From Arbacia lixula (lineage: Eukaryota > Echinodermata > Echinoidea > Arbacioida > Arbaciidae), in assembly GCA_963669155.1 (NCBI GenBank), contig OZ022596.1:1698322-1762321 (forward strand): a stretch of 64,000 nucleotides of DNA, written 5' to 3'. The notes beneath the pieces were generated by a model that was given only the letters and a program-made list of their open reading frames with translations, had not been told where the DNA came from and did not search any database. A program made the translations under genes and the position numbers. How positions within the stretch are numbered: the first letter of the stretch is position 1; each line of letters starts with the position of its first letter. Shown here piece by piece: positions 19,789-32,835 of the stretch.

Positions 19789-20121
19789 TAACTCCTGTAG
19801 AATAATTTTTTTCTTCATATTTTTGCCCCAATGGGCAAGTTTATTTACACAAAAAAATGAATACGTTTACAGAAGTCAAATCACATTATTCAAAAACAAT
19901 AAATAGAATAAATACCAATCTAACTAGTTTTCACTGAGATTCAATTATTTTCGTGGTGCGAAAAAAGAAAGCTCGATAAATTATCAAACATTATTTTCTC
20001 AAAACCAAACATTGCGCTTTGTCAATTCCAAGGAAAGGTTATATAGCCACTCTCTCTCAAAAAATGACAAAATCAGGGTACTTTCAGAATTAGGTCTGCA
20101 AAAGGGATGGGCTACCTTTAA
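19789..20121. mobile_element. copy of the 338-bp TTAA family, left end lost
   Basis: Reverse orientation relative to 46336-46673: CTCCTGTAGAATAA, TTTTCACTGAGATTCAA, CGTGGTGCGAAAAAAG, GCTTTGTCAATTCCAAGGAA, CAAAAGGGATGGGC and CTACCTTTAA at its right end. Non-coding. Confidence 0.75.
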
Positions 20122-20615
20122 GGTACAAAATATGAAATACAAATGCACATTATGCAAATCTACAGCAGAGTCATTTCCTTCAAGCAGTTTCCCTTTAGTA
20201 GAGCAAATGTAATGGCAAGACCAACACAGAGCAGAAACAGAGAAAATGCGGCAATATGGTTGTGTGGTGCGACTCACAATCATGTGATAAACGGTCATCA
20301 ATCCTCTTTCCTGTACAATAGTACATGTTGAAATTCATATTCTAGTTCCTTCTTTCGCGACTGCTGGCTCTTTTTGATACGGCATGCCCTCTCTTCAATG
20401 AACTTTTTTCTAGCTGGAATTTAGGCAGTCTCTCATTTGGATTTATTTTTGTATTTTGAACTTCCTCATTAAATGAAGGTTATGGTATGCCAAGTTTAGA
20501 ATAGTTGAATTTATTGGGTGTTTCCCCCCAAAGGGACTGTACAATACTGTATGTAAGTACAGCAGTGTTATACAGTAGAACAAATAATATGGGGGTCACT
20601 GTGATTATGCCCCCA

Positions 20616-21213
20616 TTAAAGAGATAAATCACCCTGAAGATTGTTTTTTCACAAATTAATATATGCTTCTTTTCACTCATGCATTTGATAAATCCTTAGA
20701 AATTTGTTCTTACACACATACATGTATTTGTATGAAAAAAAAATCATTCCGTTGTCCAAAATAGAAAAAGAGGAAACTGTACACAACATATGGGAGAGCA
20801 CCTCGCACGTGGCGTAAAATAAAATTGTAATTTCAAAAGATCACTTATGTTTCTTTCATGTTTCTGCATTTATTGTAACATAAAATCCCAAATGAAAATT
20901 AATTTTTTCCTTATAATGCAGTGTATTTGGGATGTCCGTTTCATGACGTCAGGCTTAAAGAGTAGCCTCCCACAAATAAATTTTATGAGAAAAGAGGGAA
21001 AAAAAAGTGACTAGTTAAAAAATCCTAGACTCTTTATTTTTCAGTTTGGTTCAACAGCCTGCAAGCCAGGCTATAGAAATCGAGGATGTCAAAAAAAATA
21101 AATTTGAAAAGATCACAAAGATGACGGATTTTAATCAAACCCTCACTTATGTTTCTTTCATGTTTCTGCATTTATTAAAACCAACTGATCTTCAGGGTGA
21201 GCTATCCCTTTAA
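20616..21213. mobile_element. TTAA-flanked inverted-repeat element, 598 bp
   Basis: Left end TTAAAGAGATAAATCACCCT and right end AGGGTGAGCTATCCCTTTAA are inverted repeats with TTAA at both outer edges, as for piggyBac-type non-autonomous elements. Its interior block (20890-21095) is duplicated just outside at 21245-21450. A further member lies at 62335-62817. Confidence 0.75.
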
Positions 21214-22900
21214 GGAAAGGGAAACAACCTGTAACAAAAAAGCCCCACTGAAAATTGATTTTTCCTATAATGCAACGTATTTGGGACGTCCATTTTTTGA
21301 CATCAGACTTAAAAAGTAGCCCCCACAGATAAATTTTGTTATGAGAAAAGAGGAGAATAAAAATTAAGTGATTAGTCTCAAAAATCCTACACTCTTTATT
21401 TTTTCAGTTTGGTTTAAAAATATCCAGCAGCCATGCTATAGAAATCGAAGAGGAGTACATAGTGAACATGAAAGCAGGTCCCATGGTTTTAGTGAATCAA
21501 TGAAAGATTACACACTTATTGAGCATGGACAGTACGGTTGCCAAAAGACTTCATGCAGTTAGTGTGATGTTACATTTGCCATATGAGAATTTTTATTACA
21601 CACCAGGAAGCGATCATTTTTTGAAGATTATTGCACTTTACACAGATTCAATTTATTTGAACTTTACACAATGTGGTGCTTGAGTACTTCTAAGAATATT
21701 TAGTCATGCTTTTTGTGCTAAAATCAATATTGGCAAATGTTGACATTTATAAGTGTACAGTTCCTCAGTTCACTGTTCTGGTAGATGTATGTCGCAAAAG
21801 TTGCAAATGGACACAAAAATTGAACACAACATGCGGGAGAGCACCTCTCATGTGACGTCATAAAATCAAAACTTTAACAGATCGCAACTTTCTTATCTTT
21901 TGACGGATTTCCATCAAACTTTCACTAATATGTTGATTTCATGTTTTCATTTTCATTTCAGGGTGGAGGATCCCTTTAAGATCGGACAACGTTTGTGAAA
22001 GCAGCCCCCAAGAGGAAGAGTTGCCCCCGGCAACGCATCTTCCAGCCACTCAATGCTGGTAACATGATACTGATGCCATCACCAAACACATCTACATCAC
22101 TGGTCTAAAATCGCCAGGAACACAATTGGGCCTGTCTACGGTAATGGGTACATTTCTGTTATATTTACTGTAACATTCGCATAAATCTCTTAAATTCCAA
22201 ATATTACTTTTTCGTCTCTTAAATAAACCAGCCAATAATAGTAAAATATCAAAGAAAGGTATTGATTTAAACTTTGAAGGCTTTGTACACTTCAGACAAT
22301 TTGCCCTGTACAAATCTGCCACAGCACATTGGTAACGGGACAGACGAGTTTGAAATACACCACTGTGATATGGCAAATATACAGGCTTAGTTTAGAAATA
22401 TATAATAACGAACATTCAGAGCAGGATTTTGGCTGGAGTTATTTTGGAGGAAATTCAACACACAATATTTAATATTTTGGTGGTGCAAGGTGGTCACAAT
22501 TTCAAATGATTCAGTTAAGTGCCAAAAAACATCCCTTTACTGTAGACAGATGCAAATAGGACATTTCATATTCCTCTCTCTGACTGGAGACATCCCTTGA
22601 TCTCGCTCAGGATTTACTGATAAATGCTTTAAATGGAGTTATCATTACTTCCATTTTAACAATAATAATAATAATTATATTCCACATACTAAGAATGTTG
22701 CTATATGATTGGTCAAGAGTTGATCACGTGATAAAGCGCAGTTTTGCCCATCTGATCACCTGAGAAGAAAAGTTTGTTACACTGACTCTAGGTGATGGTA
22801 CTTTTTCGTTTCGCTGATCAATCTCTTCACTCCTCACACTCCTAGCGCGTGATCAATATTTTCAGTACGCGCAAAATAAAAGTGTGTTACACTTGGACTA
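21214..22900. other. intergenic, one duplicated block, no gene seen
   Basis: 21245-21450 repeats 20890-21095 (TATTTGGGACGTCCATTT, AGTAGCCCCCACAGATAAAT, CTATAGAAATCGA). 21850-21980 carries a solitary end of the CACCCTGAA/CCCTTTAA family. The rest is unremarkable. Confidence 0.5.
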
Positions 22901-22976
22901 TCAATTGACAGTACATGTAGCTCCTACTGACGCGTCCTAAGGCGTGTCCTAAGGCGTGTCCTAAGCGTGTTCCCCA

Positions 22977-23112
22977 TGGAGGAGGAAATTGTGAATACAT
23001 TACATACTGTACATTAGGAGGAAATTGTGAATACATTACATACTGTACATTAGGAGGAAATTGTGAATACATTACATACTGTACATTAGGAGGAAATTGT
23101 GAATACATTACA
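22977..23112. repeat. 36-bp tandem repeat, about 3.7 copies
   Basis: AGGAGGAAATTGTGAATACA then TTACATACTGTACATT, repeated with exact 36-bp period. Just before it, GGCGTGTCCTAA is repeated three times (22930-22968). Confidence 0.9.
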
Positions 23113-23424
23113 GACACAGCTTAATGAGTGACCACACATTGCACTGCACTCCACTGATTTTCATAGTCACTTACAGTATAGTGTACAGCATAATCACTCA
23201 CTCTGCAATGGTAGGGTCTGGATATAATGAGGGAGAAGACTATCAGCCTCTCATCATGTGAATGAATTGGCTTAGGCTACATATAGGTTCAAACCCTAGT
23301 GAAAGACGACACCAATCTATTCATCAGTGTCACACCAGATGGGCAGCCCATTAGGGCCTGTTCATACGCAGACAAAGAGAACAGGTTGCATCCCTGCCAA
23401 GTCTCATGCCCATCTCCTCTTCAT

Positions 23425-23659
23425 GTACACTACATCTCAAAGAAATTGGCATGGGTAAAGGGAAAGGGAAGAAAGGGAAGGAGCCGCATTTTGAAACTGC
23501 GGTATATTTTGTCCAGTTCAGCATGAAACATCATGCTTTTTAAGCTACATGTAATGCATTGTGTTTCATGCTGAACTGGACAGAATATACCGTGGTTTAA
23601 ATCTGTGGTTCCTTCCCTTTCCCTTTACCTATGCCAATTCATTTGAGCTGTAGTGTACA
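23425..23659. mobile_element. foldback element, CTCAAAGGAATTGGCAT family
   Basis: GTACACTACATCTCAAAG at the left mirrors TTTGAGCTGTAGTGTAC at the right. The arms contain AAAGGGAAAGGGAAGAAAGG, GTCCAGTTCAGCATGAAAC and its complement. A hairpin-forming non-coding element of about 235 bp. Confidence 0.85.
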
Positions 23660-24261
23660 TAAATGTGGTATCATAAGACAGCTTGACTATTCATCTTTAC
23701 CATGATGTATCATTTGTAATGATTATGCAATAACTGAATGTGCAGACCTTCTGAAAATGCAGCAATGTCAAAAATGAAATATTGCAAAATTCTGTGTTTT
23801 CTGTTTGTTTTGCACATGAAATTAGTTTAAATGTTGTTGATGCGGTTAACGTTCATTGTTCGATCAAAAGAAATGGGACCTTCACTGTAGAAAACAATGC
23901 ATTTTGCAAACATTTCATTTGTGACTTTGCCCCATATATGGAAATACTGCACATTCCATGATTGCATTATCATAAAAAATGGCACATCAATGTGAAGCGG
24001 AATAATCAAGTTTTCTAATGATACTCCAGTTACGTACGATGATGAAGCAACAAGCGATATATTAACCCCTCAAACTTGAGATGCAGAACCGTTATCTGAG
24101 GAGTTTATTTCTTTTTCAATCATACTGTATACACCTCTAATCATAGCCTGTTTTCAGGCTTTGGGGCATTTCTATTAATAAGCGGGTCTGGCTGCAGTAG
24201 ACTAATCTTTCTCATTCATTTTTCTCTGGCTGGCCCAAGCAGGATGGATATTACATGTCCA

Positions 24262-24424
24262 GGTACCCATTGCATAAACGCTACCATTGATAGTAACTCC
24301 ATTATAAATGGTAACTACCATGGTAACATTGCTGAACAGCCAATCAAATTCAAGGTTGCCATAGAAGTTACCGTTGATAGCGAAGTTACCATCAATGGTA
24401 AGCTTTATGCAACTGGGTCCTGGT
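24262..24424. mobile_element. inverted-repeat element with TTACCATTGATGGTAAC motifs
   Basis: CCATTGCATAAACGCTACCA at the left and TATGCAACTGGGTCC at the right, with internal repeated TACCATTGATAGTAAC / GGTAACTACCATGG. Related copies: 44696-44775, 44925-45066 and 48636-48776. Confidence 0.7.
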
Positions 24425-24935
24425 CATTTATAAGCAAATGGCTCCTAGCAGACTGTGGCGGTCATTAGCTAGTGACCTACAGCTGAAAAATCTTACACTT
24501 TCTCTCTGAAATTATGACAAGGACACAACTAAGTCATCTCACTGAGGTGACCTTTTCAGACACACATTTAACCCTGTACAATCAGGCTTCATCAGTATTA
24601 AAGCACTTGCCTTTAAAGTCATAAATTTTGCCATACATCTGTACCTACAATATATTAACTTGCTTATGGCCACTGTGTAATGGCTATCCTTTTTGGACAA
24701 GCCAGAGAAAAACAAATGAGAAAGATACATTGTAAGTCTACTGCAGGCAGACACATTTATTGATAGAAATTCATGGCATAATGTATCTACTGTTTGGCAC
24801 TAAGGAAGTCCTTTTAGAAATGCACTAAACCATGTCTGAAAGAACTTGCAAATTAAATGTTTTAAGTTCTGCCAAAAAAAAAAAAAAAAAAAAAAAACAT
24901 AAATGAGAATGATTAGTGTAAAGTTGCCTGATCCA
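24425..24935. other. spacer with A-tract, no gene seen
   Basis: Nothing coding recognised. A run of about 23 A residues (24874-24896) may mark the tail of an old retrotransposed copy, but I cannot identify a body for it. Confidence 0.4.
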
Positions 24936-25034
24936 TTAAAGGGAATACATGTATACTGTACTGGGAAGACAAAAAGTCCTTCGAAAGGTAATCATGAGCC
25001 ATTTTTGTCTTCCCAGTACAGTACATTTCCTTTA
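24936..25034. mobile_element. very short TTAAAGGG foldback copy
   Basis: TTAAAGGGAATACATGTATA at the left; GTACAGTACATTTCCTTTAA at the right. The arms GGGAAGACAAAAAG and TTTTTGTCTTCCC are complementary. About 99 bp, the smallest member seen. Confidence 0.8.
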
Positions 25035-25528
25035 ACCAGTATTGAATAATTTTGATAAAGATACACATTCTCCATGACCACTGAAGCAAATCAAAAAGGT
25101 TTTTTTGCAAGATGGAGGTAGATACATGCAAATACTTTCATACCCCGAAATATTCTGATTAAACTAATATCTTCAGAATTATGGTTGCAGAAAGTGCTGT
25201 TGTAATTTTTTTTTTTTTTGACAAGCTGTACAGATACTATCCTTTGAACGCGTCTGAAAGAGTCCCTCCTCTGACATATCTTGTGAATTGTGTGTGACTC
25301 ATGGCTGGGAGTGCGTAATAACGCATTAGCTGCAAATAACTCTGGCTAATGACTCAATCAGTTAGACCAATATCAAGACATGGAAGACATCACTATCAAA
25401 AATAGAGTTTGATTTTCTTGAATACATCCTGTGTAAATATTATCTGTTTGTGTATTTTGGGGTATGAATTCTGTATCACTATGATCTATTGTCTATGTAA
25501 ATATGCTATTATTGGAAAGTCTGGCATT

Positions 25529-25725
25529 TACTGTATACGCCATATATTTTGTGGGGGGTTTATTTTCGCGAATTTAACAACACACGAAATTATGAATACG
25601 ACCTGCTCAAGCCCATGGACTACTAGTACTAATACTCCACGATCTCGAATTTAACCAATCGTGAAATTGCCAAGAAGTCCTGATTCGCGAAAAATAAGAC
25701 TCACAAAATATATGGCATATAGAGT
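25529..25725. mobile_element. MITE-like element, TACTGTATACGCC family
   Basis: TACTGTATACGCCATATATT at the left, AAAATATATGGCATATAGAG at the right, interior with TTCGCGAATTTAACAACAC and ACTCCACGATCTCG in reverse order relative to 5686-5906. Confidence 0.8.
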
Positions 25726-25760
25726 ATATCATTTCAAGTTTCAAAATTCAATCAATCAAT

Positions 25761-25978
25761 CAATTGGCATTGGGAAAGGGAAAGGGAAGAAAGGGAAGGA
25801 GCCACAGTTTTAAACCATGGTATATTTTGTCTAGTTCAGCATGAAACACAATGCTCTTTAGGCTAATGCATCATGTTTCATGCTTAACTGGACAAAATAT
25901 ACTACGGTTTACAACTGTGGCTCATTCCCTATCTTTCCTTTCCCTTTACCTATGCCAATTCCTTTGAGCTGTAGCGTA
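25761..25978. mobile_element. foldback element, CTCAAAGGAATTGGCAT family
   Basis: Same arms as 23425-23659 but the outer left end (CTACAGCTCAAAGG) is missing. The left flank is ATCAATCAATCAATTGGCAT. The right end TTTGAGCTGTAGCG is present. Confidence 0.8.
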
Positions 25979-28900
25979 GTTGTCCTTTAACGAGCAGCAG
26001 AAAACATAACGACTCCACAATCCTCAGGAAAACACTCCGAAAACATCCAAAAATGTGACTCAAGTCAAATAGGCGCAAGGAGAGAGCGCGATTCAAGGCC
26101 ACCCTACCGCAATCAAGCTCACCTAATTGAATTGTACAATAGAGGAAAGGACTGTGTGAATCCAGCGTATGTGTGTGCGCGCCCAGGCCAGCCGGCTACT
26201 CTAACAAAGACTTCAACGCCCACTGCATCTTCCATGGATGGGTGACTTCACTCTAATCTACTGCATGTAGTTTCATCAGCGGTGTATTACAATTGTGCAA
26301 GAGGTAACTATTACTGCCACACTGTACATCTGTACATGTGCAGCTGGAACAATATGTGAATTTACGCACAGCAGCTATACCAGGTAGTACACGTATAGGG
26401 TTTGTGTGGTAAACGCAGAGAAAACAAATAATCTGAAGAGGAAATTATTTGTTTGGAAAATTCAACATGTTTTGAGTGGCTGTAGTTCATACCTGTAAGG
26501 GAGCACATCCATATTATTTTGGCAGCGTGCACGCCGCGGGCACACCCCCGCTGCGGTGATTAGTGAACAGGATGTAGCTCGCCGCTAGATGCAGCTCGCG
26601 GCAGCGCGCTGCACAGATTAAAGCGGATTAACAGGAAGAATCGATCGTAGATTATCCTTGCAGCTTTCTCGCAGCTTGCACGCCGCCTGCACGCAGTCGG
26701 CTGTGCTTGCTAGCGAATCTCTCCTTTACACTTAATTCGGTCTATTGATTGTCTTGTCGGCAGGGCCAGGTTTCAAGTTAAGTTATTTTGAATACAGAAC
26801 AATGCATTTTCGAAATGTTTTATGTTAGGCACAATCTGTTTAATTGACGATGCAATGCATTTTTGGTATATTTTGAATGTTTTGTGACGAATATTTAAAA
26901 AGCTTTAAAATACACTAAGTGAACGCTCACGTCCCGTTTTTTTTTTCCTCGTCTGTTGCGTGAATTGTGGAGGTTTGTTCATGTATTTGTTTTGATGTCT
27001 AAATTATGGCGGATCACAGATATAATATTGCGTGGCCCTCGGTTTTTGAACGGGGATTGAATTTGTAAAAGTTTTACTGTGATACTTTGAATCAACCTTG
27101 CAATTAACGTCAAAAATATCCCATTTGTAAATCTGTGGAATAGTCGGACCTATAATCGGTGTCACATGCATTTACCATTATATCTCCTAATCTAATCGAC
27201 ATATTATAACACTCTTACTTTTCGACGTGATTTTTTTCGATAAAATGAAATATGCATAATCGACATTAACTCACGAAGTAAATGCGACAATGATGCTGCC
27301 CCGATAATATTGTTGCACCGACATTTTCTCCGCTGTCCTTTTTTTTTTTACAAACAAAATATTTGTATTACATGTAGCTCCTCGACGTTCTTGTTTCTTT
27401 CTTTTTATTAGTTGTATCTTTATTTGTTCGTACTTTTGGCAATGTTCGTCATGACAGAATTAAGAAATGTAATAGTTATACTTATGTTCATTATAATGAT
27501 GATACTAAAGATAGTGAAAGTGCAGTGCGTAACAGGCAGGGTGCAGGGGCGGACTGCTCCCCCGCCCCCGCGGAGCTCACCGAGAAAATGAAATCATAAA
27601 TAATGTGAAAGAGGGAATGAAAAGGGGAGAAAGACGGAAAAGGGAAGAAAAGAAAGAAAAGGAGAGAGGGAAATGGAAAGGAAAAGGTCAGAAAGAACAT
27701 AAAGATAAGATGAAGGATAAAACGGAAGGAACGATAAAAAAGGAACATATGAGAGAAAAAAACTCTATATTAGAATGAGTGAGGAAGTGGGTACAATTTA
27801 GGAAATGACAAAATGGAACTGGAATTTGTGATGGAAAGGGAAAGAAAAGGAAAAACGGGAAATGGAAGAACAATATAATGTAAGGTAAAAACATATAACC
27901 GCTTTTCATCAAAACAAAATTGCGGCCATCTTTTTGATTGGCTCGGTTGGGGGCATGGCCTTCAAAAGTTATACGTCCGAGAACAAAAAAAAAGAAAAGG
28001 AGAAAAAACGACCGGAAAAAAATAATAATAAGTAAAGCCTATATAGCGCATTATAACCATGACGGTTCTCTACGTGCTTCACATTAATATTAACAGAATA
28101 TACAGAGGCATTTACCTTGCATTACATGGCTTTTCATTTGACCCCCCCCCCCCCCCCTTCCTCTACCAACCACCACTGTAACGCCCCGGAGATGACGTGG
28201 AGAATGATGGTAATGTGATAATACTCTGTCCTTAGTTTTACTTTTACTGCGACGTTTATTCTTTGTTGATGAAGGCCTATTTGACCGAAAGCTTTTGCAT
28301 AGATAAAGACTACAAAAAATTAGCCCGATGTGGGCGAAATAGCGTGCTTGTTCTAAAGAAATCGGAGCTCGCGAGCTAGCCGGAGCGTCTTCATTGGCCT
28401 GAAAATTTCCCGACCTCGGCATGTATCAGCGCGCACGAGGCATTGTTTACGTTAGTTTTTATACGTGCGTGAATGCTCACGACCGAAACCACGCGGTCGT
28501 GGCCTGTTCCCGTCGCACACTGCGCATGTGCGAACATCGGGATAATTATGCATCCCGAGTTTCGAGCTTACGTTTCGAGCTAATGAAGACGCGATTGCAA
28601 CTTCTGGCTAGTTCCCCGGATCAGCAAACTAGCTCGCTATTTGACGAGAACACGCGTCGATCTTACATTATCTTGTATGATCTAATGACAGATTTGTTGA
28701 AAAACAGCCTTGCGGTAGACAACATTCATACAATCATAATAATTGAAAGTTTAAATTCATGCGGGCATTATGATGTCTCCATTGCGAATGATATATCAGT
28801 GTTTTCAATTTCACGGATGTTAAAAATTGAAACATGAGTTTGAATAAGAGTATATAATGGAGTATACATATCAGCCCGCTCGTCCGGTTTTTATAAACTT

Positions 28901-29104
28901 TTCAGTGTTTTCTGTGGCTGAATTTACATTTTATCTGTCGAGTATATGTTACTCCCAGCCTGACAATTTATGTATGATAGGAAGAGAGAATAATACAATT
29001 CAGACGAATGAAGTGGGGTGGAAGAGGCGATTTTGCTGTGGAAGATCGAGTGGGGCAGAGGTGATTCGAAGTGAGAGATAGAGAGGGACGGGCAGAAGAA
29101 ATAG

Positions 29105-29340
29105 GGAATATCAAAGAGGTGATTCGGAATGAGAGATTGAGGAGGGGGGGGGGGGGGAGGTGGCGAGACGAAAGAAGTGAAGGAAGAAGAGGTGATTTGA
29201 AGTGAGAGATAGGGGGGGAGGTGGCGAGACGAAAGAAGTGGGGAAGAAGAGGTGACTCGGAATGAGAGATAGAGGGGGGGGGGGCAGAATAAATGGGGAA
29301 TATCAAAGAGGTGATTCGGAATGAGGGATAAAGGAGGGGG
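29105..29340. repeat. imperfect tandem GGTGATTCGGAATGAGAGAT repeat
   Basis: Four to six copies of AGGTGATTCGGAATGAGAGA separated by G-runs and GGTGGCGAGACGAAAGAAGT, period about 57-65 bp. Inside the 7.16-kb element; non-coding. Confidence 0.75.
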
Positions 29341-30003
29341 GTGGTATTATGTGATATTTGAATAGTATTTTATCATGCTTTCTTTCAATGAGAAATAATA
29401 AACATGAAGGCTCCTTTTCGTTATCTGTGTATCACATCTGTGTATGCGATCTTGTGCGAGATCTATGTATTATTTCTTTTGTGCCCTAAAAGGGGCTCTT
29501 GAACAATGGTTGGCACGGTAAAGGCCATGATCATCCAAGGGCATGTTTGTTTAGTCTCGTTAGATCTGCAAAAAGAAGAATGAAGCACAATATCATGCCA
29601 TGAATCTGTCTTCAGTGTTCAAACAAAAATGAGTAATCAAGCAGATTACTACACTAATAGAAAGTGATCTCATGTAAGCTGTAGCAAATGCTTCATTATC
29701 AGATGAATGTTAATTCAATATCATATTTTCATCGGCTGTCTCGACTCTCGGTGATAAATGCTATGTTAGATCTTACGCCACGCAAGACAATTTCTATTTT
29801 AGTGATAAAATAAATGTGGTTCAGCAGATAAAACACATTTTATCGGATTTCTTTCAAATGTCAAGTTAATGTGTGTTTAGTTTCTTACGTTTGGGGATAT
29901 TCATACTGCCCAATTGCCGTCTTGCTGCACGACCATGACGACACCTAGCACTGCGAGAAACCACACGAATGCACGGGCGGTCGTGGCTTCCTTGTAGGAC
30001 TAC

Positions 30004-30312
30004 AGCATGCGTGCATATAAAGCGGCGGAAGACTTTGAACGGAATTGTTAACTTGCCGAATAAACAGAATCTTGGATTAAAATCGAGAATCGAGCTCTAC
30101 CCGCAGCCTACCGGACATTCAGAATGGTTAGGAAAGATAGCAACAGGGGCCGCGTCTGTTGAAAAGCCCGCTTTCTTTGGTAGGACGCTGTGAATAGTGA
30201 ATAAACCTCATAACAATTTAAAAAGAACAACTTGCCGAAAACAGGATCTTGAATTAAAATACCCGCGTTAATGATAATCAAGTGTTCTCTTTGTTGTTAG
30301 TAAGAACTTCCT
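30004..30312 (+). repeat. left copy of a direct repeat (LTR-like)
   Basis: It begins AGCATGCGTGCATATAAAGC, has GAATAAACAGAATCTTGG, GAGCTCTACC.GCAGCCTACC, a second GTGAATAAACCTC and ends GTTAGTAAGAACTTCCT. The TATAAA and AATAAA-like motifs resemble promoter and polyadenylation signals of a long terminal repeat, but no TG...CA ends, primer-binding site or gag/pol sequence was seen. Confidence 0.65.
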
Positions 30313-30437
30313 AGTCCGGGAGCCCAGAAGATTTATTCATGTGAAAAGGGCCGGAACAACTGACCCCAGGCCATAGGTCGAAAGGATATACTGTACCCTG
30401 GACATCACAAAAATGTTTTGCTGGCAAGGTGTACCCG

Positions 30438-32208
30438 ATGCTTTTCCCCCCAAATCACCACAAATGTGACGTCACTACCGGAAAGCCTTTTTTTTCAAAA
30501 ATGGTTGGAATATATATACATGGTACCATCTAACAATAATTTGGAATGTAGGTACGGTCCCGTAATGTGACCCCGTAATCCTTACGACGAGCAGGATTAA
30601 CAGGGCACCCACATGTGGTCAATACTTAATAGTGTAAACGAAGCATGTCAAACGGATTATGATACATGTACATGCAAAATTTCAACACCAAAACAGACAT
30701 GGCCGCTGCACACCTTAGTCGTCGATGTCGCCGGAAAACACATGAGCTATTGCTTCCATACCGTGTAGGCAATTGAGTTAAAAATTGGGGTTACTATCAT
30801 TATGGGCCGTTATCATGGTGGAACCATTCTGCCGTCACCAGTGGGTCTGATCATATACTTTGGTACTTTTGGAGGGAAGGTCATGGTCATGCTCCGTTAC
30901 ATTATTGATCCGGAGATGACCATAGGAGTGACAATATGTAACATCTATATATGTTTTGAAAAGCGGAACAAAAACGAATAACATCAGAACAAATTAAAAT
31001 GAAATGTGTGGTACGGTTCTTGGATTGCAATGATTTTTAAAAAGTTTCAATCAAAGAATAACACGTATCCAAAATATACGCGTTTATTGTTTATAGAACG
31101 TTCACAGTATTTTGTCGGATTTTAGGCTAGTTCTTCCAAAAAGTGACATTTTGTTATTGGTCAGTGGATGACTATAAGCGTGATAATAATTATATTAGAG
31201 TAACACGGGTCCAAAATTATACGCATTTATAGAACGAACGCGTATTTGGTCGGATTTTACGCACGTTCTTCCAAAATGTGACATCATGTCATTGGTCAGT
31301 AGATGACTATAAGCGTGATAACATCTAACATCAATATATGTTTTGAAAGGTGGAAGGAATGCCGAAATCATTAGAACGTGTCGGAAAGTAATATGTTGTA
31401 TGGTTCTTGAAGTACAAGGATCTAAACAGTTTCAACCGAAAAGTAACACGTATACAGAATATACACGTATGCAGCTAATACGCAACATTTTGTCCGATTT
31501 TACTAAATTCTTTCAAAATGCTCCGTTACATTATTGGTCAGGAGATGACCATAGTTGTAACAATATGTAACATCCATATATGTTTTGAAAAGCGGAAGAA
31601 ATGTCAAAAACATTAGGCTGACTTGAAAGGTAATGTGGGGTATGGTTCTTGGATTACAAGGATTTGAAACGCTTCAACCAAAAAGTAGCACGTATCCAGT
31701 ATATACGCGTATATAGGACGTACGCAGTATTTTGTCCGACTTTACGTGCATTCTACCAAAACGTTACGCTCTATTATTGGTCAGGAGATGACCATTAGCG
31801 TGAGCAAATGTCCCCTTCTTATATGTTTTGAAAAGCTTGAGAGATGCCAAACACAGCAAACTAAGTTTGAAATAAATATTTGGAATGGTGTGTGAACTAC
31901 AAGAATTGAAAAAGTTTAAATCGAAAAAGTGCACAAAAAACGAACAAAAGTGTTGCATTTTGCTGACGTCGTCGCGATATATCGTCGTCGTCGACGTCAC
32001 CCACATAGCTGTCATTGCCAAAACAAGTCAATGGTGATGTTGCACATTTACCAGGCAACCAAACTATACCAATCAAGTTTGACAATTGGGCATAAAAAAT
32101 GTGTATTAACACCTTTGTTATGATGGCACCATGTATATATTCCAACCATTTTTGAAAAAAAGGCTTTCCGGTAGTGACGTCACATTGGTGATTTGGGGGG
32201 AAAAGCAT
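30438..32208. mobile_element. 1.77-kb inverted-repeat element with internal tandem repeats
   Basis: Ends ATGCTTTTCCCCCCAAATCA (30438) and its complement ending GGGGGGAAAAGCAT (32208); the inverted repeats extend about 90 bases and include GACGTCACTACCGGAAAGCC. The interior holds four to five copies of a block with ATTGGTCAGGAGATGACCAT, TATATGTTTTGAAAAGCGGA and ACACGTATCCA, mostly at 241-253-bp spacing (anchors 30907, 31160, 31294, 31535, 31779). No coding sequence recognised. Confidence 0.7.
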
Positions 32209-32573
32209 GCGTGCATATAAAGCGGCGGAAGACTTTGAACAGAACTGTTAACTTGTCGAATAAACAGAATCTTGGATTAAAATACCCTTCTGAAAAAAAA
32301 AACCCCGGAAACGTTCGTTGATTACAAGAATCTGCAATAATTCATGTCCAAATTTTGAAAAGAAGAGAATCGAGCTCTACCGGCAGCCTACCGGACATTC
32401 AGAATGGTTAGGAAAGATAGCAACAGGGGTCGCGTATGTTGAAAAGCCCGCTGTAAATAGTGAATAAACCTCGTAACAATTTCAAAAGAACAACTTGCCG
32501 AAAACAGGATCTTGAATTAAAATACCCACGTTAATGATAATCAAGTGTTCTCTTTGTTATTAGTAAGAACCTC
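32204..32573 (+). repeat. right copy of the direct repeat (LTR-like)
   Basis: Matches 30004-30312 with few substitutions, but carries about 90 extra bases in the middle (ACCCTTCTGAAAAAAAAAAC ... AAAGAAG) and lacks the CTTTGGTAGGACG segment of the left copy. Confidence 0.65.
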
Positions 32574-32835
32574 CCCATCTCCGTTTCTATTGTTTTACTC
32601 CCCGATCGATAGTGCGGAGCAGGAGACTCACAAAAAAAAGGACATCGGGATTTCATTGATTAAGGGTAACTAAGTTCAGATCCTGCTTTTTGTTTGGTAA
32701 GGTCTTTTACAAGTTTCATACAATTGGAGAATATCTTGATATGAAATGTATTGCGTCATGCAGCTAGAAAGCGGGCTTTTCACGCCGAGAGGTAGGAAAA
32801 GATGAGTGTGTAAGAAAAAAGAAGGGGGAGATAAA

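Noticed and set aside
28250..28285. Hammerhead-like TGATGA...CGAAA sequence
   Set aside because: The invariant C before TGATGA is T and no closing stems are evident.
28421..28837. 138-codon plus-strand ORF inside the 7.16-kb element as its transposase
   Set aside because: No DDE, helix-turn-helix or Myb-like pattern and no resemblance to Harbinger proteins.
30004..32573. A standard LTR retrotransposon
   Set aside because: No TG...CA ends, primer-binding site, polypurine tract or gag/pol sequence; internal region is an inverted-repeat element.
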